The translations under genes and the position numbers were made by a program. Positions 45,632 through 54,884 of a stretch of DNA of 64,000 nt are shown here, in pieces. The number at the start of each line of letters is the position of its first letter. Position 1 is the stretch's first letter. Source of the DNA: Janthinobacterium sp. B9-8 (GTDB lineage: Bacteria > Pseudomonadota > Gammaproteobacteria > Burkholderiales > Chitinibacteraceae); assembly GCF_000969645.2 (NCBI RefSeq), contig NZ_CP014222.1, positions 4,467,740 to 4,531,739 of the forward strand, written 5' to 3'. The notes under the pieces were generated by a model that ran no database searches, was not told the DNA's origin, and saw only the letters and a program-made list of their open reading frames with translations.

Positions 45632-46620
45632 TTTATATTGTTATTTTAAATTGGAATGGGTGGGAGGACACAATCTCTTGCTTGAAAAGCATATTTCAAC
45701 TGGTTGAATGTGAGTATCGAGTTGTTGTGTGCGATAATAATTCAGAGAATAATTCTTATAATGAAATAAAAGACTGGATTCTTAGTGAAAAAAATAGCAA
45801 TCCAGACTTGAAAAGAACGAATTTAAAATGCATCAATGCATCGAATGAAAATGAGTATTCTATTCAAGAAAATGATTTTTTCTTATTGCAAAATGGTAAA
45901 AATTTGGGGTTTGCAGGGGGCATGAATGCAGGTATAGGTTTAGCTCTTAAAGATCCTCGCATGAAGTATGTTTGGATTTTAAATAATGATACTGAGGTTG
46001 ATAAATATGCACTTTCAGCATTAGTCAAGCATGCTAAAAGTGATAGTCGTATTGGTATTTGTGGATCAACTCTTTTATATCATGATCAGCCTAATATAAT
46101 CCAGGCCGTTGGTGGTAAGTACAATTCTTACTTAGGAACAATAGAGCATATTTTAGGCCATATGCAATATTCAGAAGCGTTATGCAAATCTATAAATGCT
46201 GATGAATTTGATTATATTGTTGGCGCAGCAATGCTTGTTTCTAAAGAGTTTCTTGAGCAAGTTGGCTTAATGGATGAAGGATATTTCATATATTTTGAAG
46301 AGTTAGATTGGGCAATGAGGGCCAAGCGTGCTAATCCTAGATTTAAACTTGGTTATGCGGCAGATAGTATTGTTGTTCACAAAGAAGGCGCAAGTATTGG
46401 GAGTAGCACACAAAAGAAAGGGAGGCGCTCAGCATTTGCGGATGAATACTCTTTGCGTAATAGATTAATATTTTCAAAAAAATTTTTTCCGAATCGAATA
46501 GTCCATGTCCGGCTATGTATTTTTTTATCAGCATTCCGACGCTTTGCTCAAGGTGATATTCCGGCTGGATTACGTGCATTAACAGCATCTTTTGGAAATG
46601 TTATATGTTGCAAAAAATAG
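45628..46620 (+). CDS. Family 2 glycosyltransferase (rhamnosyltransferase-like)
   Basis: A 330-residue GT2 enzyme: IYIVILNWNGWEDTISCLKS, VVCDNNSENNS, GKNLGFAGGMNAGI, WILNNDTEVD (DxD-type) and MDEGYFIYFEELDWAMRAKR (the WD-type catalytic segment). This is the pattern of rhamnosyltransferases such as WbbL, which fits the rfbBDAC genes upstream, but donor choice is inferred. The wzy start lies within its last codons (16-bp overlap). Confidence 0.82.
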   Translation: MIYIVILNWNGWEDTISCLKSIFQLVECEYRVVVCDNNSENNSYNEIKDWILSEKNSNPDLKRTNLKCINASNENEYSIQENDFFLLQNGKNLGFAGGMNAGIGLALKDPRMKYVWILNNDTEVDKYALSALVKHAKSDSRIGICGSTLLYHDQPNIIQAVGGKYNSYLGTIEHILGHMQYSEALCKSINADEFDYIVGAAMLVSKEFLEQVGLMDEGYFIYFEELDWAMRAKRANPRFKLGYAADSIVVHKEGASIGSSTQKKGRRSAFADEYSLRNRLIFSKKFFPNRIVHVRLCIFLSAFRRFAQGDIPAGLRALTASFGNVICCKK

Positions 46621-47999
46621 TATCTCATAGAGTTTTGCAGTATAGACTTATTACCCAAATTGTTATGTTTGTTGTAGCTCTTTGTATGGTAGTAATGGCA
46701 TTTCAAGGTGCTGGGTCTGATGATTATTTAAGTAAAATCTTCGCTCTTAACATCGGGATTATTTTTTTTTGTATAGCATGGTGTGGTCTGTACACGTCGT
46801 TTTCAAATTATTTTTTCTCCTCTTCTTTTTGGCTAGGTGTGACTGTTTTTTTTTTTTTTGTATTAAAATCTATTGAGCAGTCTGTATTTCAAAATAACGC
46901 TGACTTACTAACTCCTCTTTCGCTTGTTCTGTTTTTTTGTTTGTTTTATACCATCGGGTATTCTTTATCTTCTAGTCATGTTTCAAAACGGAGCTTGGCA
47001 ATAAAGATTAACTGGCCACGCCTCTGTCGATATTCATTACTTGTATTTATTGTACTCAAATTACTCTCAGTGATATGTTTCACGATCTTTTCTGCAGGCG
47101 CTTCTACCACACTAGATGTGGCTGCTGAAACTCAGAACATGGGTATGGCATATTTATTTCGAATTTTTACTTTAAGTAGTTTGGCTTATTATATTATTTT
47201 GTATCGATTTTATACCTCAGGCGAAAATAGAAAGAGTATTTTTTTGCTTACACTATTCCTAGTGGCTGAGATGGTTTTGAATGCAAGCCGTTCAGGTCTG
47301 ATTATGTTGTTTTTTATTAACTTAGTATTTAGACATAAATACATTAAACCGGTCCCAATTTTAGCACTGCTACTTCTTTCTCCAATATTAGTTTTCCTTG
47401 TGTCATTTTTTGGTTACGTCAGAGATATTGAAATTGGAAATTTGAACGTGTATTGGAATGCATTAGAGATGATGATTGATGATATGGATTTAGTCTTTGT
47501 TTTATTCATGGCTCGAATGGATGTTCTGCCATTGATCAGTGACGCAGTTAAACTGTACCACAATGGAGATTTGCACAGCCTTTGGGGAGGGTCATATATT
47601 TATTCTATTCTGCATTTTATACCTCGAGGGGTGTGGGCTGATAAACCCCCATTGACAGCTGCGTATGTGACATCTGTTGTGAGACCTGGTTTGTTTGCAG
47701 ATGGTGTGAATATTTATCCGTCAATAGTGCTTGAAGCATATTTAAATGCGTTGTGGGGCGGTGTTGCAATTGTTGGTTGTACTGTTGGCTTTTTTTGTAG
47801 GAAATTTGACGTCTTGTTTAGCTCTAAAAATGTAGTTTCTGTTGTATGGTGCGCTTTCTTTTTTACTTTTCCTATGGGGCTAGTTAATGAAGGTGTTCAT
47901 AGCAATTATTTTGCTAATATGCTCTATTTATCGTTTTTGATGTATGTTTTTTTGCTCGGAGCAAAAAAGATTAATGCTGTGAAATATACTAGGGGCTAA
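46605..47999 (+). CDS. wzy: Probable O-antigen polymerase Wzy
   Basis: A 464-residue membrane protein with about eleven to twelve hydrophobic segments and a large polar loop around residues 280-370 (contains YNSILHFIPRG-like YSILHFIPRGVWADKPPL), typical of Wzy. The SRSGLIMLFFINLVF segment and FIPR-W-DKP motif are found in many oligosaccharide repeat-unit polymerases. It would join repeat units on the periplasmic side under control of Wzz. GGAAATG precedes the ATG. Confidence 0.75.
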   Translation: MLQKIVSHRVLQYRLITQIVMFVVALCMVVMAFQGAGSDDYLSKIFALNIGIIFFCIAWCGLYTSFSNYFFSSSFWLGVTVFFFFVLKSIEQSVFQNNADLLTPLSLVLFFCLFYTIGYSLSSSHVSKRSLAIKINWPRLCRYSLLVFIVLKLLSVICFTIFSAGASTTLDVAAETQNMGMAYLFRIFTLSSLAYYIILYRFYTSGENRKSIFLLTLFLVAEMVLNASRSGLIMLFFINLVFRHKYIKPVPILALLLLSPILVFLVSFFGYVRDIEIGNLNVYWNALEMMIDDMDLVFVLFMARMDVLPLISDAVKLYHNGDLHSLWGGSYIYSILHFIPRGVWADKPPLTAAYVTSVVRPGLFADGVNIYPSIVLEAYLNALWGGVAIVGCTVGFFCRKFDVLFSSKNVVSVVWCAFFFTFPMGLVNEGVHSNYFANMLYLSFLMYVFLLGAKKINAVKYTRG

Positions 48000-48001
48000 A
48001 A

Positions 48002-49063
48002 TTGATATATATCAATGGTCGTTTTTTATCGCAGCGCTCCACAGGGGTTCAACGGTTTTCATTGCAGCTTTTGATTGCATTTGATTTATATTTGGATGAG
48101 ATAAATGATCTAACCGAATATACTTTATTATGTCCATGTAATGCTATTCCGCCTGTGTTAAAGAGAATTAAGCTAAAGTACGTTGGCTGGAAAATTAAGG
48201 GACATTTATGGGAGCAGTTGGTATTACCATTCTGGTCTTCTTTTTCAATATTGCTTAATTTTTCAGGTGCAGCACCTTTATTTAAAATTAAACAGTTTAT
48301 AACAATTCATGATTCAGCCTTATATGAGCATCCATCTGCATATACTGCTTTGTTTAGACTTTGGTATAAATTCTGTTTCTCAATATTAAAGAGAACATCA
48401 ATAAAAATTTTTACAGTGTCGAATTTTTCCAAAGAAAGGCTTGCATATTTTTTAAAGATTGAAGAGGGAAAGGTTAAAGTCTTATATAATGCCTGTGATC
48501 ATATGACTTCTTTGGTGTCAGATGATAGTATTTTGTATAAATTTAATTTAAAGCCGAGAACATATTCTTTAGCTGTTGGTAGCCTTAATCCAACTAAGAA
48601 TATTAGTAAATTGATAGAGGCGATGGAGTTTGTGAACTTACCGATTGTTATTGCAGGTGGGGGTAATTCTGGTGTTTTTTCACAAGTGGATTTGAATTCA
48701 AATGAAAATACTAAGATTATCTACACCGGTTATATTACTGATGAAATGCTGAAGTCATTGTATGAAAATGCTTTGTTCTTCGTTTTTCCTTCAATCTATG
48801 AAGGTTTTGGAATCCCGCCATTAGAAGCTATGTCATGTGGATGTCCTGTCGTTGCATCTAACTCTGCAGCTATTCCAGAAGTATGTGGAGATGCGGCATT
48901 ATACTTTGACCCTTTGCAACCAAATGCTATTGCTCGGACAATGAATGAATTGTCATATAATAATCAGTTAAGAGAGCAATTAATCTTGTCTGGTAATGAA
49001 AGGGTAAAACAATTCAAGTGGAGTAATACGGCAAGAATGCTTCATTGTGAACTCAATAATTGA
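48002..49063 (+). CDS. Family 4 glycosyltransferase
   Basis: A 353-residue GT-B enzyme: N-terminal IYINGRFLSQRSTGVQRFS, SLAVGSLNPTKNISKLIEAM, and FPSIYEGFGIPPLEAMSCGC (E-x7-E) followed by PVVASNSAAIPEVCGDAALYF. These are clear GT4 signatures. The start is TTG at 48002, two bases after the wzy stop, with GGGG nearby. The donor is probably a nucleotide hexose or deoxyhexose; specificity is not visible. Confidence 0.85.
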   Translation: MIYINGRFLSQRSTGVQRFSLQLLIAFDLYLDEINDLTEYTLLCPCNAIPPVLKRIKLKYVGWKIKGHLWEQLVLPFWSSFSILLNFSGAAPLFKIKQFITIHDSALYEHPSAYTALFRLWYKFCFSILKRTSIKIFTVSNFSKERLAYFLKIEEGKVKVLYNACDHMTSLVSDDSILYKFNLKPRTYSLAVGSLNPTKNISKLIEAMEFVNLPIVIAGGGNSGVFSQVDLNSNENTKIIYTGYITDEMLKSLYENALFFVFPSIYEGFGIPPLEAMSCGCPVVASNSAAIPEVCGDAALYFDPLQPNAIARTMNELSYNNQLREQLILSGNERVKQFKWSNTARMLHCELNN

Positions 49064-49087
49064 GTATGTGTTTTGAAGGAAATATAA

Positions 49088-50212
49088 GTGAAAGTATTAC
49101 AGTTCGGTAAGTTTTACCCACCTGTGGTTGGTGGTATTGAATCAGTGATGTTCGATTTAACTGAAGGTTTGAACGCACATGGAGTACAAACTGATGTTCT
49201 GTGTTCAAATAAAATTAATCAATCATCCTTAGAAACAGTAAATGGTACCTATCAGGTTTCAAGGTCTGCTTCTTGGGGGCAAATATTCTCTACTTCTATT
49301 TCTCCTGCGATGATTGTGAAGTTAGCACAAGTAGTAAAAGACTATGATGTACTTCATGTTCATTTACCTGATCCAATGGCCAACCTTGCAATTTGGCTAG
49401 TTAGACCTGAGTGCAAAATTGTTATACATTGGCATAGTGATATTGTTAAGCAAAAAAAATTATTAAAACTATATCGACCGCTTCAAGACTGGTTACTTCG
49501 TAGAGCCGATTCAATTATTGTTACTTCTGAGGCTTATTTAGAGTCATCTTTAGATTTGGCTCGTTTCAAAAGTAAAGTGGTGATAGTGCCTATTGGAATT
49601 AGGGATCCTATTTCATTCACTAGTGAAATAGCCGTGAAAAAATTGCAGGAAAAATATCATTCTAAGAGAATTGTCTTCTCCTTAGGTAGAATGTCATATT
49701 ATAAAGGCTTTTCCTATCTGGTTGATGCTGCAAAATATTTGGATGATGATACCGTAATACTGATTGGTGGTAGTGGGGAGTTGCTTGCTGGCTTACAAAT
49801 GAAAATTGATAGTTCTGGGCTTGCTGATAAAGTGAAGTTGTTAGGCAAAATCCCACATGAGGAATTATTTTCCTATTATTCATATTGTGATCTATTTTGC
49901 TTGCCTTCTATTTTTAAATCTGAGGCATTTGGTGTTGTTTTGTTGGAGGCGATGGCGTTTTCTAAGCCGATAATTGCCACTGAAATTCCGGACTCTGGTG
50001 TTCCATGGGTAAATTGCCATGATGTTTCTGGTATTAATGTTCCTATTATGGATTCCGTTGCTCTTGCAAAGGCGATAAATAGTATACTTTCTGATAAAGA
50101 TCTTCTTCGTCGTTATGCTGATGGTGCTAGAGATCGTTACCTGTCGATGTTTACTGCCGATAAAATGGTTTTGTCTACTTCAAAACTATATGCGGACATT
50201 CTTGCATCTTAA
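49088..50212 (+). CDS. Family 4 glycosyltransferase, paralogue of the 59985-61205 gene
   Basis: A 374-residue GT-B enzyme: VLQFGKFYPPVVGGIESVMF at the start, HVHLPDPMANLAIWLV, IHWHSDIVKQKKLLKLYRPL, FSLGRMSYYKGFSYLVDAA and FGVVLLEAMAFSKPII (E-x7-E). It is closely similar along the whole length to the minus-strand GT at 59985-61205, so the two arose by duplication. Start is GTG at 49088 with AAGGAAA upstream. Donor and linkage unknown. Confidence 0.85.
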   Translation: MKVLQFGKFYPPVVGGIESVMFDLTEGLNAHGVQTDVLCSNKINQSSLETVNGTYQVSRSASWGQIFSTSISPAMIVKLAQVVKDYDVLHVHLPDPMANLAIWLVRPECKIVIHWHSDIVKQKKLLKLYRPLQDWLLRRADSIIVTSEAYLESSLDLARFKSKVVIVPIGIRDPISFTSEIAVKKLQEKYHSKRIVFSLGRMSYYKGFSYLVDAAKYLDDDTVILIGGSGELLAGLQMKIDSSGLADKVKLLGKIPHEELFSYYSYCDLFCLPSIFKSEAFGVVLLEAMAFSKPIIATEIPDSGVPWVNCHDVSGINVPIMDSVALAKAINSILSDKDLLRRYADGARDRYLSMFTADKMVLSTSKLYADILAS

Positions 50213-50285
50213 TTGTTTTATATATTTTGAGAGCTGTTTTTTGGTTTTCTTGAATAATTCAATGAGTTAATAATTTAGGTCTCCC

Positions 50286-51383
50286 ATGCTTTATCTCATC
50301 CTAGCATTCCTAACCTCAGTCATCGTCACCATGCTCGTGATTCGTTTTGATCATTTGCATAGTCATTTTTCTGGTGATCATGATTTAGGTGGAGTGCAGA
50401 AGTTTCATTCTCATTCAGTACCGCGGATTGGTGGGCTTTCTATCATGATGGGCATGCTCGCGGTTTTATTGGCAGGGGCGATCAAAGAGACTCAGTGGTT
50501 TACGCAATTTGCCATGCTGATTGTGGCTAGTTTGCCTGCTTTTTTAGGTGGATTAATAGAGGATTTAACTAAAAAAGTAGGGGTGTTAATGCGGCTGGGT
50601 TTAACTATGCTGGCGGCTTTATTAGGGTACTTTTTATTAGGTGCGGGAATTGTTCGTTTAGATGTGCCTTATATTGATTTAATTATGCAGTTCACGGCTG
50701 TTTCATTGTTTTTTACCATGTTTGCCGTGGCAGGCGTGGCAAATGCTTTTAATATTATTGATGGTTTTAATGGCTTATCTGCCGTTGTTGCGATGATGAT
50801 TTTTGCTGGCTTGGCTTATGTTTCATTTGCATTGAATGATTGGTTTTTGGTGATTGCTAATATGGGCATGATTGGTGCCTGTATGGGGTTTTTGCTTTGG
50901 AATTACCCTAGGGGTTTAATATTTTTAGGTGATGGTGGGGCGTATTTTGTTGGCTTTATGGTGGCGGAATTATCTGTATTGCTGATGGCAAGGCATCCTA
51001 GCGTTTCTATCTGGTTTCCCTTTTTGCTCTGTATTTATCCGGTATTTGAAACTCTATTCACAATCTATCGCCGTAAATTTGTGAAAGGTGTTTCTCCGGG
51101 GTTGCCTGATGGTATTCATTTGCATACGCTTATTTATAAACGAGTGGTGCGTTTGCAATTAGGCGAAGACGTTGCGCGTTATAAAGTGCAGCGTAATGCG
51201 CTTACTGCACCTTATTTGTGGGCTCTATCTTCTTTTGCTGCGATTCCGGCAGTTATCTTTTGGGATAAGCCATATATCCTATTGGGTTTTGTATTTTTAT
51301 TTATTGCTAGTTATATTTTGCTTTACAAAATGATTGTGAATTTTAAAATCCCCCAGTGGATGGTGATTAATAAAGATAGCTAG
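50286..51383 (+). CDS. Undecaprenyl-phosphate sugar-1-phosphate transferase (WecA/WbpL/MraY type)
   Basis: A 365-residue polytopic membrane enzyme with ten or so helices and the PNPT motifs: KFHSHSVPRIGGLSIMMGML, VANAFNIIDGFNGLS (Asp-rich catalytic loop), FLGDGGAYFVGF and GLPDGIHLHTLIYKR (the HxH motif). It would load the first sugar phosphate onto undecaprenyl phosphate at the cytosolic face and so start repeat-unit assembly. It is at the end of the plus-strand cluster, as WbpL-like genes often are. It converges on the GT gene at 51380, sharing CTAG. Confidence 0.88.
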   Translation: MLYLILAFLTSVIVTMLVIRFDHLHSHFSGDHDLGGVQKFHSHSVPRIGGLSIMMGMLAVLLAGAIKETQWFTQFAMLIVASLPAFLGGLIEDLTKKVGVLMRLGLTMLAALLGYFLLGAGIVRLDVPYIDLIMQFTAVSLFFTMFAVAGVANAFNIIDGFNGLSAVVAMMIFAGLAYVSFALNDWFLVIANMGMIGACMGFLLWNYPRGLIFLGDGGAYFVGFMVAELSVLLMARHPSVSIWFPFLLCIYPVFETLFTIYRRKFVKGVSPGLPDGIHLHTLIYKRVVRLQLGEDVARYKVQRNALTAPYLWALSSFAAIPAVIFWDKPYILLGFVFLFIASYILLYKMIVNFKIPQWMVINKDS

Positions 51384-53806
51384 CTGAGTATATTTGAAGT
51401 TTGTAAAAACAGGGGAGGCGAGATGCTTTCCCCTTTGCTTTTTTCTATAAATAAAGCGCCTTTAATTTCTTGCTTGTATTTCTCTGCCAGGCCTTTCCAA
51501 GAAAGTTCATTATTTATATATTCCATTGTTTTATGAATCATTTTGTCTAATTGGTCGTCTGGTTTTTTTAGCGCATTTTTTATTGCAGGAAGGAGTGCTT
51601 TTGTATTTATATAATGCACCTCCGACTCAAATCTCGTTCCCCTCACGCCAAATTCCGTACTGATAATTGGCAGGCCAGCTGCTGCATATTCAATTAGTTT
51701 TAAATTTGATCCGGATCCATTTAGCATTGGGTTCAATGCAATTGAGGCTATTTTAAGCCAGAGTTGTTTTTCTGCCTGGCTTACTACGCCTAAGAATCGT
51801 ACATTTTCAGGGATATTTTTTTTCTTGAATGCATCTGCTACGCTGCCCAGAATAATATATTGCAACGATAAATTTTGCTCTGCGGCGATCAGTATTTGCT
51901 CTGCTGCTTCTATATTGGGGCCGTGATTGCTACCCATAAAAAGCGATAAATTATTTGTGGGTTCCAGCCCCATTTGCTTGCGTATTTCTTTGCGGCCAGC
52001 CTGGTCCAGGTACTTAATATTTTGGGTGTCAACGCCATTGGCAATTACGCTGAATTGATGATCTGGGATTTGATACAGGGCTTGCATACGCTGGCTGTCT
52101 TCATTGCTGCAGCAAATAATATGCTGTGCGCCCATGGCGCATTGGGATTCTAATTCTTTGATTTTTTGCGCTTCATTAGGGTGCTGCTGATATATTTGCG
52201 CCTTCAGGTCGGCTTCTACATTATGCGCTTCATAGAGCCATTGCTTAACGCCAGCCTGTATCATTGCCGGATATGCATAAGGATGGCTGCAGATTACCAG
52301 GTTGGCCCATGGGGTGCGGCGTTTAATCTCTATTTGCCATTCTGGTAATAGCTCTGGGTGCTCTGCTGCTAGCCAATCTACACAGGATATATTTAATCTC
52401 TTTTCTTCTGCATTTAGTTTTTTTCTGAATTCTTCCCCTATTGGAATGAGTACTTCAATAAAGTTTTCATTTAAGTGCCTGCTTTGTACAGTGTGGGTAT
52501 TAAAGTCCAAATTTAGTATCTCTATTGAATAACCCAGCATGGATAGCTCTGAATAAAGATGATAAAGCCGTGCTTGCCCTCCACTCACGACGGGGTAGAT
52601 GGGGAAGGTATTGAGCACTATTATTTTTGGCTGGTATTGCTTGTGCAGATTTAATAATTCTTTAGCTAATGCTGGCCAGGTTATTTCTTTAACGGTGTTG
52701 TAGGCTTGTTGGCCCAGCTGGTAGCAAAGCGTTGGGTCTGAGCAGAGTTTTTTAATGGCTCTGGCAATATCATCGCATTCTGGTTTTACTAAAAGGCCGT
52801 TTTCCATATCTTTCACTAATTCAGTTACGCCGCCACTGTCGGTGCAGCTTAATACCGCCTTGCCTGCGATCATTGCTTCATAAGTGATCAGGCCGAAGTC
52901 TTCGTGTTTGGGTATAAAGGGCACAAATAGGGCATTAGCGTATTCTTGGGCTAATTGCTGCTCGGATATATGCCCAAGCAGGCTAATAGTTGGATGATGG
53001 CTAATGAGTTGCTGCAGCTCGGTACTTTGTGGGCCCGTGCCTGCAATTCTTAAAGGCGTTTTTACACCTGATTTGCAATAGGCTTTAATGAGCAAATCAA
53101 TTCGTTTTGGCGCATCAAGCCTACTGGCGGTGAAAATAGCAGGGCTTATTTGTGAGTCAGCAATAACGCCTGCCTGAGGTAGTGAACTAGGGTGATAGAG
53201 CACCTCGGGTTTAATATTTTTAGGGAAGTATTCTTGGCGATTTGCGACTTCATGGGCAATAGCGGTATAGCGTATGATTTGCCCGGGAGCTAAGGCAATA
53301 GAGTCAAAGAAATGAATAATTGCGCGTAATAATGGGCTGGGTAGTGCGGTATCTTGGGGGCTAAGGCCTTGTGTGGCTTTAATCTTATTTAATTCATCAA
53401 AGCATTCAGCAAGGTGGGTTCTATTGGGTTTTTTAATGCTTAATAGACGATATAGTACAGGCGTCTTTTGTGCTAAATGGGCTATGCTTTTAGATAAATG
53501 GCTTGGATAGGTATCGTACAAGCCACGCAGGGTATGCTGCATAAATAGAATATGCCGCGGATGGGATATCATCCAGGCGGGATATTTGGTACTGATGACG
53601 ATATCGAAATGATTTAAATCAAGCTCAGCAAATCTCTGATAGCTTTGAATAATGCTCCAGAAATCATGTTCCGGACTAGGCAGTTTAATGAGCTCTGCAG
53701 TCACTTCATTTTGCTGATTTAAAGCGAGCCACAGGCCTTTCCAAATATTTTCGGCCCCGCCCCATACAAAGGGCACCCCACTTGGCGCAACAATCGCAAC
53801 TTTCAA
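51380..53806 (-). CDS. Fused double GT-B (GT4) glycosyltransferase
   Basis: An 808-residue protein with two complete GT4-like units. Unit 1 (~1-370): APSGVPFVWGGAENIWKGL and HEDFGLITYEAMIAGKAVLS (E-x7-E). Unit 2 (~385-785): LNTFPIYPVVSGGQARLYHL, LYEAHNVEADLK, LFMGSNHGPNIEAAEQI and LNGSGSNLKLIEYAAAGLPI. Such fusions can add two different linkages in turn, as in ABC-type O-antigens. It is the last gene of the minus-strand export cluster; unit 1 resembles the single-domain GT just upstream. Confidence 0.85.
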   Translation of the reverse strand: MKVAIVAPSGVPFVWGGAENIWKGLWLALNQQNEVTAELIKLPSPEHDFWSIIQSYQRFAELDLNHFDIVISTKYPAWMISHPRHILFMQHTLRGLYDTYPSHLSKSIAHLAQKTPVLYRLLSIKKPNRTHLAECFDELNKIKATQGLSPQDTALPSPLLRAIIHFFDSIALAPGQIIRYTAIAHEVANRQEYFPKNIKPEVLYHPSSLPQAGVIADSQISPAIFTASRLDAPKRIDLLIKAYCKSGVKTPLRIAGTGPQSTELQQLISHHPTISLLGHISEQQLAQEYANALFVPFIPKHEDFGLITYEAMIAGKAVLSCTDSGGVTELVKDMENGLLVKPECDDIARAIKKLCSDPTLCYQLGQQAYNTVKEITWPALAKELLNLHKQYQPKIIVLNTFPIYPVVSGGQARLYHLYSELSMLGYSIEILNLDFNTHTVQSRHLNENFIEVLIPIGEEFRKKLNAEEKRLNISCVDWLAAEHPELLPEWQIEIKRRTPWANLVICSHPYAYPAMIQAGVKQWLYEAHNVEADLKAQIYQQHPNEAQKIKELESQCAMGAQHIICCSNEDSQRMQALYQIPDHQFSVIANGVDTQNIKYLDQAGRKEIRKQMGLEPTNNLSLFMGSNHGPNIEAAEQILIAAEQNLSLQYIILGSVADAFKKKNIPENVRFLGVVSQAEKQLWLKIASIALNPMLNGSGSNLKLIEYAAAGLPIISTEFGVRGTRFESEVHYINTKALLPAIKNALKKPDDQLDKMIHKTMEYINNELSWKGLAEKYKQEIKGALFIEKSKGESISPPLFLQTSNILS

Positions 53807-54829
53807 TTAAGTCTCCAATAATTGGCTAACGACCTTATTCCAGCTAATGCCAAATTCAGGCCATGCTGCTTTTGCCGCTTTTCCCATTTCTGCTGTCTGA
53901 TTTGGGTGTTGGGCAATCCAGGTTAATACTTCTGCTATGGCTTGAGGGTCTGGCGGGATAATCCAGCCGGTATTGCCGTGCTCAATAAACTCCAGAGGGC
54001 CACCAGAATCCGTACAACTAATCATCGCTTTGCCGGAAAGCATGGCTTCGTGAGTAATATAGCCATAGTCTTCATCAAATGGCGCAAAAAAAACAGCACT
54101 GGCATGGGCGTAATAGGCGATTTTCTGTGCTTCGCTAATTGCGCCTAGCATTCTTACTCTGTTATTTAAGCCAAGCTGATTAATTAATTGCATCAGTTGC
54201 TCTGATTGCCCGCCTGTGCCAGCGATAACAACAGGCAAGGCATTGGGGGCTAATGCGAGTGCTTTAATTAATAAATCTTGTCTTTTTAGCGTTTCAATTC
54301 GGCTGGGGCAAAAAATATAGCCTAAGCTTTCTGCTGCATGAAATGCCTGATATGCCGGTGGGGGGTGATATAGGGCAGTGGCTTTTAAATCATTATATTG
54401 ATATAGGCGCTCTGCCACGCGTTTAGAGTTTGCAAAGCGTTGGTGGCATTGGCCTAATGCGAGTTGGTCAAATTGCTGGATAGCATTTTTAAATTCTGGC
54501 TGCGTAGATTGGTTTTGATCATAGAGCTCATAGACCGCTCTATGCTGGTGCATAATCCATGCGGTGTGCTTGTTGTGATTGATTCCATAGCATGGAAATT
54601 GCAGACTAATTAGCCGGTCTATTCGATAGCCATTAGGCTGATTTAAATCCAGCGTTTTACACCATTGCATTAAGTCTAAAATGGATTGTTCTGGTGAAAA
54701 TGTAAATGGTAGGCGCAGGATTTCTACCTGGCAGCCTGCCGCAATTAATGCATCAGCTGTACCCTGTATATGATAATCAGCCCCACCATGCAAAAAGGGG
54801 GTGATATTGGCAGCTAGCATGACTCGCAT
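53807..54829 (-). CDS. Family 4 glycosyltransferase
   Basis: A 340-residue GT-B enzyme starting MRVMLAANITPFLHGGADYH, with FCPSRIETLKRQDLLIKAL, VVIAGTGGQSEQLMQLI and DEDYGYITHEAMLSGKAMIS (E-x7-E) then CTDSGGPLEF. It is related to the first unit of the downstream fused GT, which has the same CTDSGG segment. The stop lies directly against the start of that gene. Specificity unknown. Confidence 0.85.
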   Translation of the reverse strand: MRVMLAANITPFLHGGADYHIQGTADALIAAGCQVEILRLPFTFSPEQSILDLMQWCKTLDLNQPNGYRIDRLISLQFPCYGINHNKHTAWIMHQHRAVYELYDQNQSTQPEFKNAIQQFDQLALGQCHQRFANSKRVAERLYQYNDLKATALYHPPPAYQAFHAAESLGYIFCPSRIETLKRQDLLIKALALAPNALPVVIAGTGGQSEQLMQLINQLGLNNRVRMLGAISEAQKIAYYAHASAVFFAPFDEDYGYITHEAMLSGKAMISCTDSGGPLEFIEHGNTGWIIPPDPQAIAEVLTWIAQHPNQTAEMGKAAKAAWPEFGISWNKVVSQLLET

Positions 54830-54884
54830 CTTACGCTCCTAGAGTATGCTAATTTGGTGGTATATAGCCGTGTCAAAGAACAGT

